A stretch of 46,840 nt of DNA. Source: an uncultured archaeon (GTDB lineage: Archaea > Nanobdellota > Nanobdellia > Pacearchaeales > GW2011-AR1). How positions within the stretch are numbered: position 1 is the stretch's first letter; each line of letters opens with the position of its first letter. Where the stretch lies: positions 1 to 46,840 of the forward strand of contig CABMGE010000026.1 of assembly GCA_902385625.1 (NCBI GenBank), written 5' to 3'. Position numbers and translations under genes: made by a program. Below the pieces are notes generated by a model. The model was not told the origin of the DNA, ran no database searches, and worked only from the letters and a program-made list of their open reading frames with translations. Positions 1-7,815 of the stretch are shown piece by piece.

Positions 1-2174
1 GAGTAAAGAGTTCTTATTTCATCAAATGCTTTAATGTATGTAGAGGGGTTTGATCTCGGAGTTCTTCCGATAGGAGATTGGTCAATTACAATTACTTTGT
101 CTATTTCATTATTTAATTTTATTTTGTCATGTTTACCGGGAGTTTCTTTTGATTCATGGAATTCTTTCATTAAAGCTTTATAGAGAATTTCATTAATCAA
201 AGTTGATTTTCCTGAACCAGATACTCCTGTAAGGCAGGTTAGGGTTCCTGTTGGAATTTTTACATTAATATTTTTAAGATTATTTTCTCTTGCACCAAGA
301 ATTTCAATAAAACCCTTTTGTGATCTTCTGGTTTTTGGGGTTTCTATTTTTAATAATCCTCTAAGGTATTTTCCAGTTATTGAGCTCGGGTTTTTTTCTA
401 TTTCTTTTGGAGTTCCTTTTGCTATTATTTCCCCTCCATGTATTCCTGCTCCAGGGCCGATATCTACAACATAATCTGCATTTCTTATTGTGTCTTCATC
501 GTGTTCAACAACAATTAAAGTATTTCCAATCTCTTTTAGTTTTCTGAGTGTTTCAATTAATTTATGATTGTCTCTTTGATGAAGTCCAATTGATGGTTCA
601 TCTAGGATATACAAAACTCCCATTAAATTTGAACCTATTTGTGTTGCAAGTCTTATTCTTTGAGCCTCTCCTCCTGATAAAGTTCCTGCATTTCGTGAAA
701 GGTTTAGATAATTAAGCCCTACCTGATCCAGGAAGTTAATTCTAGATTTTATTTCTTTTAATATTTGCTTTGCTATTTCTTTTTCTTTGTCAGTAAGTTT
801 AACACTCTCAAAAAATTCGATTGAACTCTTTATCGACATATCAGTAAGATCTATTATTGACTTATCTTGTATTTTAACTGCAAGTATTTTTTCTTTGAGC
901 CTTTTTCCCTTGCATTTTGTACAAAGTGATTCTCTCATGTATTTTTCAAGTTCACCTCTTCTATAGTCTGATTCTGTCTGTTTGTAAAGTCTATCTGATT
1001 GCGGAATTAAGCCTTCCCAGCCATTATCCATGTTCATAGACGCTCCGTTTGACCATCTTCCTGTAATAGGTTCATTTGAACCATAAAGGAGAATATCCAA
1101 TTGTTTTTTTGTAAAATCTTTTATCGGAGTATATAATTTAAAACCGTGTTTTTTTCCTACTCCCGAAAGCTGCTGAGATCTCCATGAGAGGTCCATTTTT
1201 CCATAAACTGCAATAGCACCTTCCATTATTGATTTATTTTTGTCTGGAAGAACTAAATCAGGATCAAATTCTATTTTAACACCTAGTCCATGACATTCTT
1301 CGCAAGCTCCAAATGGAGAGTTAAATGAAAACATTCTAGGTTCTAGTTCTTCAAATGCGATTCCACATATTGGACAGGCCATTTTTGAAGAATAAATTGT
1401 TTCTTTATCCCAGACACCTGACGGTTTCTGAGATGCGTCTTCCCTAGAATCAGATTTTTTATTTTCTCTGCTTAAAACAATTATAAGTCCATCTTCTGAT
1501 TTTTTTAGTGCATTTTCAATAGCTTCATTCAGTCTTGATTTATCTGATGTTGTTAGCTTATCTATTACAACTTCAATATCATGTTTTTTGTATCTATCCA
1601 GTTTTACTTTTTCATCTGTTTTTTGGATTATTTTATTAACTCTTACTTTTGTAAATCCTTCTTTATTTAGGTCTTCTAGAAGTTTTTCATACGTACCTTT
1701 TTTTTGTCTTATAATTGGAGAAAGAATTGTAATCTCGCGATTTTTAAATTCTTCTTCAATTCTTTCTGCTATTTTTGCAGGAGTTTGTCCCTCTATTTTT
1801 ATATTATGAACTGGACAATAAGGTGTTCCTACTCTTGCATATAAAAGCCTTAGATAGTCATATATTTCAGTTACTGTTCCAACTGTTGATCTTGGATTTT
1901 TTGAAGTTGTTTTTTGTTCAATTGAAATTGCAGGAGAAAGTCCTTCAATTGAATCAACATCAGGTTTTGTCATAAGTCCTAAAAATTGCCTTGCATAAGC
2001 AGATAGAGACTCTACATATCTTCTTTGTCCTTCTGCATACAATGTATCAAATGCTAATGTTGATTTTCCTGAACCTGAAACACCTGTGAGCACTATGAAT
2101 TTGTCTCTTGGCAGAGTTAAATCAATATTTTTTAGATTATGTTCACGTGCGCCTTTTATTATGATGTCTTTCAT
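1..2174 (-). CDS. uvrA: UvrA, excinuclease ABC subunit A (C-terminus cut by window edge)
   Basis: DNA damage-recognition ATPase of nucleotide excision repair. About 724 N-terminal codons are present, against roughly 940 in the family; the rest lies left of the window. Visible features: Walker A GVSGSGKST at residues 31-39; the first zinc module with CPIC near 266 and CEEC near 291; a CTKC motif near 418; the ABC signature LSGGEAQR near 498; DEPSIGLHQRD near 528; and the second-half Walker A GVSGSGKST near 655. The start is the ATG at 2174, giving MKDIIIKGAREHNLKNI, the normal UvrA N-terminus. The protein is bacterial in type. UvrABC occurs in some archaea by transfer, so its presence does not argue against an archaeal host. 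The partner genes uvrB and uvrC are not in the window. Confidence 0.97.
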   Translation of the reverse strand, partial: MKDIIIKGAREHNLKNIDLTLPRDKFIVLTGVSGSGKSTLAFDTLYAEGQRRYVESLSAYARQFLGLMTKPDVDSIEGLSPAISIEQKTTSKNPRSTVGTVTEIYDYLRLLYARVGTPYCPVHNIKIEGQTPAKIAERIEEEFKNREITILSPIIRQKKGTYEKLLEDLNKEGFTKVRVNKIIQKTDEKVKLDRYKKHDIEVVIDKLTTSDKSRLNEAIENALKKSEDGLIIVLSRENKKSDSREDASQKPSGVWDKETIYSSKMACPICGIAFEELEPRMFSFNSPFGACEECHGLGVKIEFDPDLVLPDKNKSIMEGAIAVYGKMDLSWRSQQLSGVGKKHGFKLYTPIKDFTKKQLDILLYGSNEPITGRWSNGASMNMDNGWEGLIPQSDRLYKQTESDYRRGELEKYMRESLCTKCKGKRLKEKILAVKIQDKSIIDLTDMSIKSSIEFFESVKLTDKEKEIAKQILKEIKSRINFLDQVGLNYLNLSRNAGTLSGGEAQRIRLATQIGSNLMGVLYILDEPSIGLHQRDNHKLIETLRKLKEIGNTLIVVEHDEDTIRNADYVVDIGPGAGIHGGEIIAKGTPKEIEKNPSSITGKYLRGLLKIETPKTRRSQKGFIEILGARENNLKNINVKIPTGTLTCLTGVSGSGKSTLINEILYKALMKEFHESKETPGKHDKIKLNNEIDKVIVIDQSPIGRTPRSNPSTYIKAFDEIRTLY

Positions 2175-2291
2175 GGGGTATAATTGTTTTTGTTTAGTTC
2201 TAAGAATATAACTGGTAGTATCTAAAATAAAGTTAAAATAGTAGTCACTGGAGTCTTTTGAAGTATAATTTGGAAAACGAGGTTTATAAAA

Positions 2292-2732
2292 TTATGGACC
2301 TAGATATTTTAAAATATTTTTATAGTCCCAATAGGGTTTGTATCCATGTCTATTGCCCCAAATAAATAAAAACGGATTTTTTATCACTTCTATGGTTATT
2401 GCAGAGCAATCCTGTTTTTGTGCAATTTCTTCGAGTAATCTCATTGATTTTAAAAAATATCCTTGTCTTTGATATTCAGGTTCTATTCCTAAAAAAGGAA
2501 TTCTCATTGTTTTTTGATAACTCATGGAATCACTTTCTCTTGTAGTTGGAATTAATGTATCTGCGATTAAATAATCAAAAAAACCGATTGAACCTGTTAT
2601 TTCTCCTTGCATATTTAGTGTGTCTCCAAAGATATTAATATTACTTTCGGGTACTTGCATTTTTTCACCCAATATAATTCTGTTTACAGGTTTTCTATCA
2701 AAAGTGTAGTGATTTTCAAGTATAGTTATCAT
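2292..2732 (-). CDS. GNAT-family N-acetyltransferase
   Basis: A 146-aa protein with the acetyl-CoA binding motif A of GNAT enzymes: a strand FLGIEPEYQRQG (about 80-91), where QRQG stands for the Q/R-x-x-G pyrophosphate loop, then a helix and the strand CSAITIEVI. It ends in the common GNAT pattern of a (h/r)GYKPY strand followed by a short tail. Length is typical of a single-domain GNAT. The substrate cannot be read from sequence. It is transcribed in the same direction as uvrA, 117 nt away, with no clear sign of cotranscription. Confidence 0.75.
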   Translation of the reverse strand: MITILENHYTFDRKPVNRIILGEKMQVPESNINIFGDTLNMQGEITGSIGFFDYLIADTLIPTTRESDSMSYQKTMRIPFLGIEPEYQRQGYFLKSMRLLEEIAQKQDCSAITIEVIKNPFLFIWGNRHGYKPYWDYKNILKYLGP

Positions 2733-2757
2733 TGTATTTAGAATATTTTTAAATAAG

Positions 2758-2946
2758 TTAATTTTTTATTTTGGAAATATAGTTTGGACTAACTTTTTCT
2801 GTTAAGGATTTATTTTCTTTTTTAATCGGAATATTTCCCATAGGGAGATAATATCTACTTGCAATTCCAGCTGGAATTCCTAGTAAAGCTACTCCAATAA
2901 CAACTCTTGGAAGATATCTTTCTATTATATTTGATTCATCTATCAT
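2758..2946 (-). CDS. Small single-pass membrane protein, function unknown
   Basis: A 62-aa protein when started at the ATG at 2946 (MIDESNIIERYLPRVV). A longer reading from 2991 is open, but a TATA-like TTTTTAAATC lies about 26 nt upstream of the 2946 ATG, which favours the shorter, leaderless start. One hydrophobic segment (VVIGVALLGIPAGIASRYYL) is followed by a lysine-rich tail, so it is probably an anchored small protein. No family recognised. Confidence 0.5.
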   Translation of the reverse strand: MIDESNIIERYLPRVVIGVALLGIPAGIASRYYLPMGNIPIKKENKSLTEKVSPNYISKIKN

Positions 2947-3035
2947 TTTAGTGGATAAAAAAGATGATTTAAAAATTGTTCTACTCAACAATTTTAATAA
3001 GATAGGTTTATAAGATATTTTTCTATAGGTTTATT

Positions 3036-3362
3036 ATGGAATTACACATGACAACAACCACTTTTGAAATACCTGGATATAAGGTCGTAAAGAATTTAGG
3101 TGTTGTTCGCGGGATAGTTGTTAGATCACGTTCAATAATTGGAAATATTGGTGCTGCAATTCAATCTCTTTTTGGCGGAAATATTACTCTTTATACTGCA
3201 TTATGTGAACAAGCAAGAAAAGAATCTTTTAAAATGATGCTTGAGCATGCAGAAGAACTTGGAGCTAATGCAATTATTGGAGTAAGATATGATGCTACGG
3301 AAATTGCAAGTGGTATTACAGAAGTGATTTGTTATGGTACTGCAGTTGTTGTTAAGAAATGA
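3036..3362 (+). CDS. YbjQ/UPF0145-family protein
   Basis: A 108-aa protein with the YbjQ fold pattern: [20 protein letters not shown] at the start, then a helix [27 protein letters not shown], and a final strand ending [13 protein letters not shown]. The family forms a pentameric bundle of unknown role, sometimes labelled heavy-metal binding. The ATG at 3036 lies about 29 nt after TTTATAAG. An ATG at 3048 ([10 protein letters not shown]) is an equally good family N-terminus. Confidence 0.88.
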   Translation: MELHMTTTTFEIPGYKVVKNLGVVRGIVVRSRSIIGNIGAAIQSLFGGNITLYTALCEQARKESFKMMLEHAEELGANAIIGVRYDATEIASGITEVICYGTAVVVKK

Positions 3363-3370
3363 TTAAAAAA

Positions 3371-3441
3371 TGGGCGCGGAGGGAATCGAACCCTCGTCAA
3401 TCGGTCTGGAGCCGACTATTCTACCTTTGAACTACACACCC
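3371..3441 (-). tRNA. tRNA-Trp (anticodon CCA)
   Basis: A 71-nt cloverleaf on the minus strand. The acceptor GGGTGTG pairs with CGCGCCC (with G-U wobbles), discriminator A. The anticodon stem GTCGG/CCGAT encloses the loop CTCCAGA, anticodon CCA. The T arm is GAGGG-TTCGATT-CCCTC. No CCA is encoded. No intron is seen, although archaeal tRNA-Trp often carries one. A TATA-like TTTAAAAAC lies on the minus strand near 3478, at the right distance for a start just before the tRNA. Confidence 0.93.
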
Positions 3442-3491
3442 TATAACCTTAATTTTACTAGAAATCCCTGGTTTTTAAAGTCTTTTGGAGT

Positions 3492-3791
3492 TTATTTACA
3501 ACAATCAAACATATCTTTTATATCATAAAACATTTTACAAAAGAAACTGCATGATTGTTTTAGTTCAGTTTTCCCTTTATAGGTTAGAGAATATGCTTTA
3601 TTTCCATCACAAGTTATTAATCCCTTATCTTTTAGTTCTTTTAATACTGGATAAATTGTGCCAGGGCTTGGTTTTGTTCCTCTTCTTTTTTCAAGTTCTT
3701 TTGAGATTTCTGCACCAGTCATATTTTTTTTACTGATTATCCATAAAACTAAATAAGACAAATAGCCCTTTAATTCACAATTACATTTCAT
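3492..3791 (-). CDS. PadR-family transcriptional repressor, Cys-rich
   Basis: A 99-aa winged-helix protein from the ATG at 3791 (MKCNCELKGYLSYLVLWII). The PadR signature is clear: MTGAEISKELEKRRG, then KPSPGTIYPVLKELKDKGLI and a wing. It contains seven cysteines: two near the N-terminus (CNC), one in the wing and four near the C-terminus (CSFFC and a terminal CC). That is unusual for PadR and suggests thiol-based metal or redox sensing (inference). A palindrome between its TATA box and start, related to the three facing the neighbouring Cys-rich peptide gene, points to autoregulation and control of that gene. Confidence 0.88.
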   Translation of the reverse strand: MKCNCELKGYLSYLVLWIISKKNMTGAEISKELEKRRGTKPSPGTIYPVLKELKDKGLITCDGNKAYSLTYKGKTELKQSCSFFCKMFYDIKDMFDCCK

Positions 3792-3797
3792 ATAGTT

Positions 3798-3815
3798 ATA
3801 TTGGATAACCAATAT
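3798..3815. promoter_or_regulatory. PadR operator O1, upstream of the padR start
   Basis: An 18-bp inverted repeat ATATTGG-ATAA-CCAATAT, 7 nt upstream of the PadR ATG and just after its TATA-like TTTTTATAT. Repressor bound here would block padR transcription. The centre (ATAAC) matches the three downstream operators, which have ATATCG/CGATAT arms. Confidence 0.7.
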
Positions 3816-3848
3816 AAAAATGTTTTTAGTCCCAAGATTAATATCAAC

Positions 3849-3940
3849 ATATCGTATAACCGATATATTTATAAATGAATGTATCGTATAACCGATATAT
3901 TTATAAATGAATGTATCGTATAACCGATACTATAAATAAT
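3849..3940 (+). promoter_or_regulatory. Triple operator-TATA array (three promoters for the Cys-rich peptide transcript)
   Basis: Three palindromes TATCG-TATAAC-CGATA at 3849-3866, 3881-3898 and 3913-3930, spaced exactly 32 nt apart. A 32-bp unit (3851-3882, 3883-3914) is repeated perfectly and a third unit diverges after 15 nt. Each operator sits directly upstream of a TATA box: TTTATAAATG (3868), TTTATAAATG (3900) and TATAAATAA (3931). The last TATA box places the transcript start at about 3956, where the structured leader begins. The layout suggests strong cooperative repression by the adjacent PadR protein. Confidence 0.75.
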
Positions 3941-3955
3941 GCTTTAGTATTATTT

Positions 3956-4082
3956 GTCGGTCCTATCGGACAGTTAGCAAGTTTCATCTGAAGTAAATTC
4001 AGATAAAATTTGTTTTTAGTTAGATTTACTCTAGACTTAAAACAACTAACTTAAGCCAATTTATATTTCTAGATATAAATTG
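3956..4082 (+). ncRNA. Structured RNA element, copy A (leader of Cys-rich peptide gene)
   Basis: A 127-nt element with four parts: P1 hairpin GTCC-TATC-GGAC at the 5' end; P2 hairpin ATCTGAA-GTAAA-TTCAGAT (3986-4004); P3 stem TTGTTTT/AAAACAA (4010-4016 with 4039-4045), enclosing P3a TAGA-TTTAC-TCTA; and P4 hairpin CAATTTATAT-TTCTAG-ATATAAATTG (4057-4082). Loops GTAAA and TTTAC are complementary, so a kissing interaction is possible. The same plan recurs at 8951-9104 (-) and 22247-22370 (-) with changed but paired stems. It ends 26 nt before the peptide ATG, so it may act as a riboswitch-like leader or be cut off as an sRNA. Confidence 0.65.
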
Positions 4083-4108
4083 ATAATTAAATTTTATGGA
4101 GGTAAAAA

Positions 4109-4249
4109 ATGAAAAACAAAGAATGCAAAATAACTTGTGATGGCAAGAATGTTGCAACAATACTTTGCAGTAAGGAAGGATGTAGTATAAAACCTACAGA
4201 AGAAGGCAAAAAATTGTTTGGCGAATGCTGCGGAAAAGATTGCTGTTAA
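4109..4249 (+). CDS. Cys-rich 46-aa metallothionein-like peptide
   Basis: A short ORF with a strong Shine-Dalgarno sequence (GGAGGT, 8 nt before ATG). It starts MKNKECKITCDGKNVATILC and ends CCGKDCC. Eight of 46 residues are cysteine (6, 10, 20, 25, 40, 41, 45, 46), with no aromatic residue except one Phe. This composition fits soft-metal binding (Cu, Zn, Cd) or a thiol buffer; that is inference. It is controlled by the triple operator array facing a Cys-rich PadR repressor and preceded by structured RNA copy A, a layout typical of an inducible detoxification gene. I recognise no named family. Confidence 0.8.
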   Translation: MKNKECKITCDGKNVATILCSKEGCSIKPTEEGKKLFGECCGKDCC

Positions 4250-4339
4250 TTTAGGTATTTGGGATATTTTTTATTTTATTTATTACTAATTAGTTATTAC
4301 AAAGATAAAATTTAAATAGGGTTTTTGATCTCTTTTTAT

Positions 4340-6106
4340 ATGGCAAATCATAAAGATACAGGACAAAAATCTCAAGATTTTAATCCAGTCTCATCAAGTC
4401 CAAGGCAGAAGAATAAGTCTAAAGGACTTGATGACATAGAATGGATTGTACAGCATAGGGAAGATGAAATCCATGAGCTTAGACAGGCTATTGAAAATTT
4501 TAGCATTCTTGTCAGAGCTGCGACTCTTTCTCCTGTTCCTGTAAATCTCACTGATTTTTATAAAAGATTTAAACAAATGAAACCTTGTTTACATAGGCAG
4601 TGTAATAATTATGATGTTATTGATATTGCTGCACAGGTTTATTCTCTTCAAAGATTACCTTTTGAGATTACGCAAAAGGAATCTGTGTATATTCAAAAAG
4701 AACCTAAAAGGGCATCAACTGTTGAAGGAATAAAAAGACTTAGTTGCGGTACAAGGAGGAGAGCTGCTTATGATCTTGGAAAAACAATCGAGTTTGTTGC
4801 ACTTGAGGGTGAAACTGATATTTTTGATATAATGACTTGTCTTACTATGTATGGTATTGAAGCGAGTAAAATAAGAAGAAAACTTGCATCTTCTCCATTA
4901 AGAGAAGAACTGAGGACCTTAGTTGAGGGTGATAATTTATCCCTTGAAAATAAAAATCAAATATATGCAAGGCTTGCAAATGTTTTTGGAATAACTTTTG
5001 AAAAATTAACTTTCGCAGACAAATCCCTTAATGGAAGATATTTTGAAATTTTAAACAATATTCTTTCAACAGATCCGAATAATCTTCAGGTTGAATTTGA
5101 TAGTGGATTTTCACTTACTGATGCTTCACCTAAGGCAAAGAATTGGAATGAAAGGATTTGTAAGAAACTTGCAGATTATAGTAATCGGCCTATTGCAATA
5201 ATTTCTAGTGATACTCACTCTGTTGTAAACTGCCTTACTGGATTTGCTCTTGAAAATAAGTCAGAGATAATTGAAAGAGCAAAAAATCATCCTGAACTTA
5301 CTGAACTTGAGCCAAATAATCCGAGTGTTGTTTATTTTTTATTGCAGGATTTGTGCAGAATGCCTGAGAATCGCGATCTTTTGGAAAGGAAAATACAATA
5401 TGAAAAAGGAGTTGGAGTAAAAGTTGTAAGGGATAAATGGGATACTGGAGTTGATGTTCAAATAATTGATACTTCCAAAATTTTATCTCATATGGATAAA
5501 ATAGATCCAAGAATTAAAAGAGAGGGTCTTTTTGATCGCGGCCTTGTAATAATTAATATGGACTATTCATTTGGAAAACAAGGAACTTATAATCTTTCAG
5601 AATTATGCAATAGTCTTGGAAATAGAATCGAAAGTATTTCAATAATGGGAAAAGCTGGAATAACCTGTGGAAACAGATTTGATATTATGATTCCAAGTTA
5701 TATTATTCCTCAAATAAATGGAGGTCCGTATGAATTTCCAGATCCAAATAGATTATGCGCAAATGATTTTGATGGTCTTTTAACTGATCAAAGAGTTCAT
5801 TCTTCAGGACCTATGCTTACTGTTCCTGGAACTGCGATGCAAAACGAGCTGGTTTTATATTATTATATTCATAACTATGGAATTTTAGGGCTTGAGATGG
5901 AAGCAGGACCTTATCTTGAAGCAGTTATAAAGGCAGAGAAGAAAGGAGTTATTAATGATAATATCAGACTCAATATTGGATACTGGGCAAGTGATAATCC
6001 TCTTAATCCTGGAGAAACTCTTGCAGAATCTCATATGGAAAAAGGAAGTATTCCAAGTTATGCACTTAATCTTGCTATTTTAAATAAAATTTTAAGGAAT
6101 GAATAA
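4340..6106 (+). CDS. Large conserved-looking protein with a nucleoside-phosphorylase-like C-terminal part
   Basis: A 588-aa protein. The ATG at 4340 is chosen because TTTAAATAG lies 26-29 nt upstream. The N-terminal third is helical and charged. The C-terminal third resembles the purine/uridine phosphorylase fold: a glycine strand SIMGKAG, then SSGPMLTVPGTAMQNELV and GLEMEAGPY, which resembles the Met-Glu ribose-binding motif of nucleoside phosphorylases. A central SSDTHSVVNCLTGFAL block looks conserved but I cannot name it. A role in nucleoside or nucleotide cleavage is therefore only suggested. It is transcribed toward the PIN/HTH pair. Confidence 0.55.
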   Translation: MANHKDTGQKSQDFNPVSSSPRQKNKSKGLDDIEWIVQHREDEIHELRQAIENFSILVRAATLSPVPVNLTDFYKRFKQMKPCLHRQCNNYDVIDIAAQVYSLQRLPFEITQKESVYIQKEPKRASTVEGIKRLSCGTRRRAAYDLGKTIEFVALEGETDIFDIMTCLTMYGIEASKIRRKLASSPLREELRTLVEGDNLSLENKNQIYARLANVFGITFEKLTFADKSLNGRYFEILNNILSTDPNNLQVEFDSGFSLTDASPKAKNWNERICKKLADYSNRPIAIISSDTHSVVNCLTGFALENKSEIIERAKNHPELTELEPNNPSVVYFLLQDLCRMPENRDLLERKIQYEKGVGVKVVRDKWDTGVDVQIIDTSKILSHMDKIDPRIKREGLFDRGLVIINMDYSFGKQGTYNLSELCNSLGNRIESISIMGKAGITCGNRFDIMIPSYIIPQINGGPYEFPDPNRLCANDFDGLLTDQRVHSSGPMLTVPGTAMQNELVLYYYIHNYGILGLEMEAGPYLEAVIKAEKKGVINDNIRLNIGYWASDNPLNPGETLAESHMEKGSIPSYALNLAILNKILRNE

Positions 6107-6775
6107 TCACATATTTTTTAATTCTTCAATTTCCTCTTCAGAGACAGAACAACCCTTGAATTTTACTGCATAGAGCATTGCTTCGTAGGATCTTGGATCT
6201 TTGAATTCTATTAGCCCTTTTTTGTGAGCCATATAAACAAGTTCAGTTGATCTTACTATTGTGAAGTCCTTAAAGAAATCATAGTTTTTCTTGTTTGCAG
6301 TAATTGGAGTATGGAGCTTTTTTTGAAGAAGTTTCCTTAAGTTTTCTGGATTTTCGCAAAGCATTCTTGTTGTTCTTTCATCAATAACTATTGGAGAATC
6401 ACAATTCATTATTTTTGAAAGTGCAAGTGCTGCACATTCTCCTTTATCAAGAATATGTATATTTTTATTTTGTGCATAGAATGTTGAATTTGCTATATTC
6501 ATTATTTCTTCTCTTTTAATCCTTAATTCATCTACTTGTTCTTTTGCCAGATCTGCATGCTTTATTATTCCTTCATTAAAAAGCTCTTTAATTTGAATTG
6601 CTTCAAGTTCATATTTTCTGGTTGTTTCAGGATAATCAATTACCTCGCTTTTAACCTCTTTTGTTATTAAAAAATCCCCATCAAATTCTCCTTTAAGTTT
6701 CTTAAACAAGGGTAACAGACCATTCATTGCAAAATTAATTAGCGGACCTGAATCAAATATTAGATGCTTTGCCAT
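6107..6775 (-). CDS. PIN-domain nuclease, probable toxin of a two-gene pair
   Basis: A 222-aa protein with PIN-domain acidic residues: D8 in HLIFDSGPLINFA, E43/E44 after the second strand, E113 in DKGECAALALSKI, and D132 in PIVIDERTTRM. PIN nucleases (VapC type) cut RNA using metal held by such residues. At 222 aa it is longer than most VapC toxins; a C-terminal helical extension follows the catalytic core. The gene lies 3 nt downstream of a gene for an HTH protein in the same direction, the layout of a toxin-antitoxin or regulator-nuclease pair. It abuts the upstream plus-strand gene tail to tail with no gap. Confidence 0.75.
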   Translation of the reverse strand: MAKHLIFDSGPLINFAMNGLLPLFKKLKGEFDGDFLITKEVKSEVIDYPETTRKYELEAIQIKELFNEGIIKHADLAKEQVDELRIKREEIMNIANSTFYAQNKNIHILDKGECAALALSKIMNCDSPIVIDERTTRMLCENPENLRKLLQKKLHTPITANKKNYDFFKDFTIVRSTELVYMAHKKGLIEFKDPRSYEAMLYAVKFKGCSVSEEEIEELKNM

Positions 6776-6778
6776 TTT

Positions 6779-7339
6779 TTATTTGAAAACTCCTTCAATA
6801 ATTTTTATCCTTTGTTTAATTGGCATTGTTACTGAAAGATCAACATCTCCGATTCCTGTTCCACCTGCATATTCTGCAAGTTCCCATACAGAGATTCCAA
6901 GTATTTTTGCTGTTTTCTCCATTGAAATTCCGTGTTCATATATTCTTGAAGCTTTGTTTATCTGAGCTTTTCTAAAAACTTCATTTATGTAATTTTTCAG
7001 GTTTCCTGAAAGGCCTTGTATTGTGTTTCTTATAAATTCAATTTCCTTTCTAAATCTGTTAATATCGTTTCTCTTTAGGGATTTTACAAGCCCTTCTATT
7101 CCATTTAGATAATTTCTATAGAATTTTGGCCAGTTTCTATATTCCTTATATTTTTCTCTTTCAATTATTTTACTTAGTGCATAAATTATAACTGCAACAG
7201 AAATTACATCTGCATCCTGGTCTATTGAAGAACTATGAACCACTTCATTACTAAGATTTTTAATTTTTAGATAGTCATCACTTTTCAGAGCTGATTGGAC
7301 TTCTCTTAGAACTTCTATTATATGACCTCTTTCTTCCAT
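6779..7339 (-). CDS. HTH protein paired with PIN nuclease, probable antitoxin/regulator
   Basis: A 186-aa protein. Residues 1-125 are all-helical. A C-terminal helix-turn-helix (about 129-158: KASRIYEHGISMEKTAKILG then ISVWELAEYAG) resembles the short HTH found in archaeal antitoxin-like proteins. It is followed by a conserved-looking SVTMPIKQRIKIIEGVF tail. It starts at an ATG followed by EERGHIIEVLREVQ and precedes the PIN gene by 3 nt. The probable job is DNA binding and neutralising the PIN partner, by analogy with type II systems. Confidence 0.6.
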   Translation of the reverse strand: MEERGHIIEVLREVQSALKSDDYLKIKNLSNEVVHSSSIDQDADVISVAVIIYALSKIIEREKYKEYRNWPKFYRNYLNGIEGLVKSLKRNDINRFRKEIEFIRNTIQGLSGNLKNYINEVFRKAQINKASRIYEHGISMEKTAKILGISVWELAEYAGGTGIGDVDLSVTMPIKQRIKIIEGVFK

Positions 7340-7428
7340 AAATAAAATAGGAACGAGGATTATTTAAAGTTTAGGGGGATTCTTCTTTTGAGGATTAATT
7401 ATATAAATTGGGTTTATTAGATATATTC

Positions 7429-7815
7429 ATGAAAATAATACTTGATACAAATTTTTTGATTTACTGTGCAAGAGAAAAGCTGGATTACATGGAAGAAATC
7501 GCTGAAATGATTAATGAAGGATATGATCTTGTTGTTCCACTTCAGGTTATTCGTGAATTGCAACAGCTCCGAGCAGATAAATGGAAAAAGGTTTCTGGGA
7601 AGGATAAAAATGCTGCAGATCTTGCTCTTCAAATAATTGATGCAAAAAAAATAAAGAAAGTTGAAGCAACTGGAAAAACTGTTGATGAGGCTATTGTTAA
7701 TTTGTCAAGAGAAGACGCGAAAAATATTGTTTGTACTCTTGACCGCGAAATGAGATTTACCCTTGGAAGAGTAATTCTTGTAAGTAAAGGAAAGAAGTTA
7801 ATTTTGACAAAGTAA
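7429..7815 (+). CDS. PIN-domain ribonuclease, Fcf1/Utp24- or VapC9-like
   Basis: A 128-aa single PIN domain. Acidic sites: D6 in MKIILDTNFLIYC, E43 in VIRELQQL, and D97/D105 in REDAKNIVCTLDREMR. The helix-to-strand order and the end VILVSKGKKLIL match the archaeal relatives of Fcf1/Utp24, which cut RNA during rRNA processing or act alone. The ATG at 7429 follows TATATAAATTGG by about 26 nt. It shares 18 nt tail to tail with the sigma-like gene. No antitoxin gene adjoins it, which favours a housekeeping RNA-processing role. Confidence 0.75.
   Translation: MKIILDTNFLIYCAREKLDYMEEIAEMINEGYDLVVPLQVIRELQQLRADKWKKVSGKDKNAADLALQIIDAKKIKKVEATGKTVDEAIVNLSREDAKNIVCTLDREMRFTLGRVILVSKGKKLILTK

Noticed and set aside
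1588-1975. Plus-strand open frames inside uvrA
   Set aside because: They are antisense to a clearly coding, conserved uvrA region and rich in Phe/Leu/Ser as expected from the complement of AT-rich coding sequence.
3849-3930. Three evenly spaced repeats suggested a short CRISPR array
   Set aside because: The 32-nt period leaves no variable spacers; the repeated unit contains a palindrome and a TATA box and faces a PadR gene, so tandem operators explain it better.
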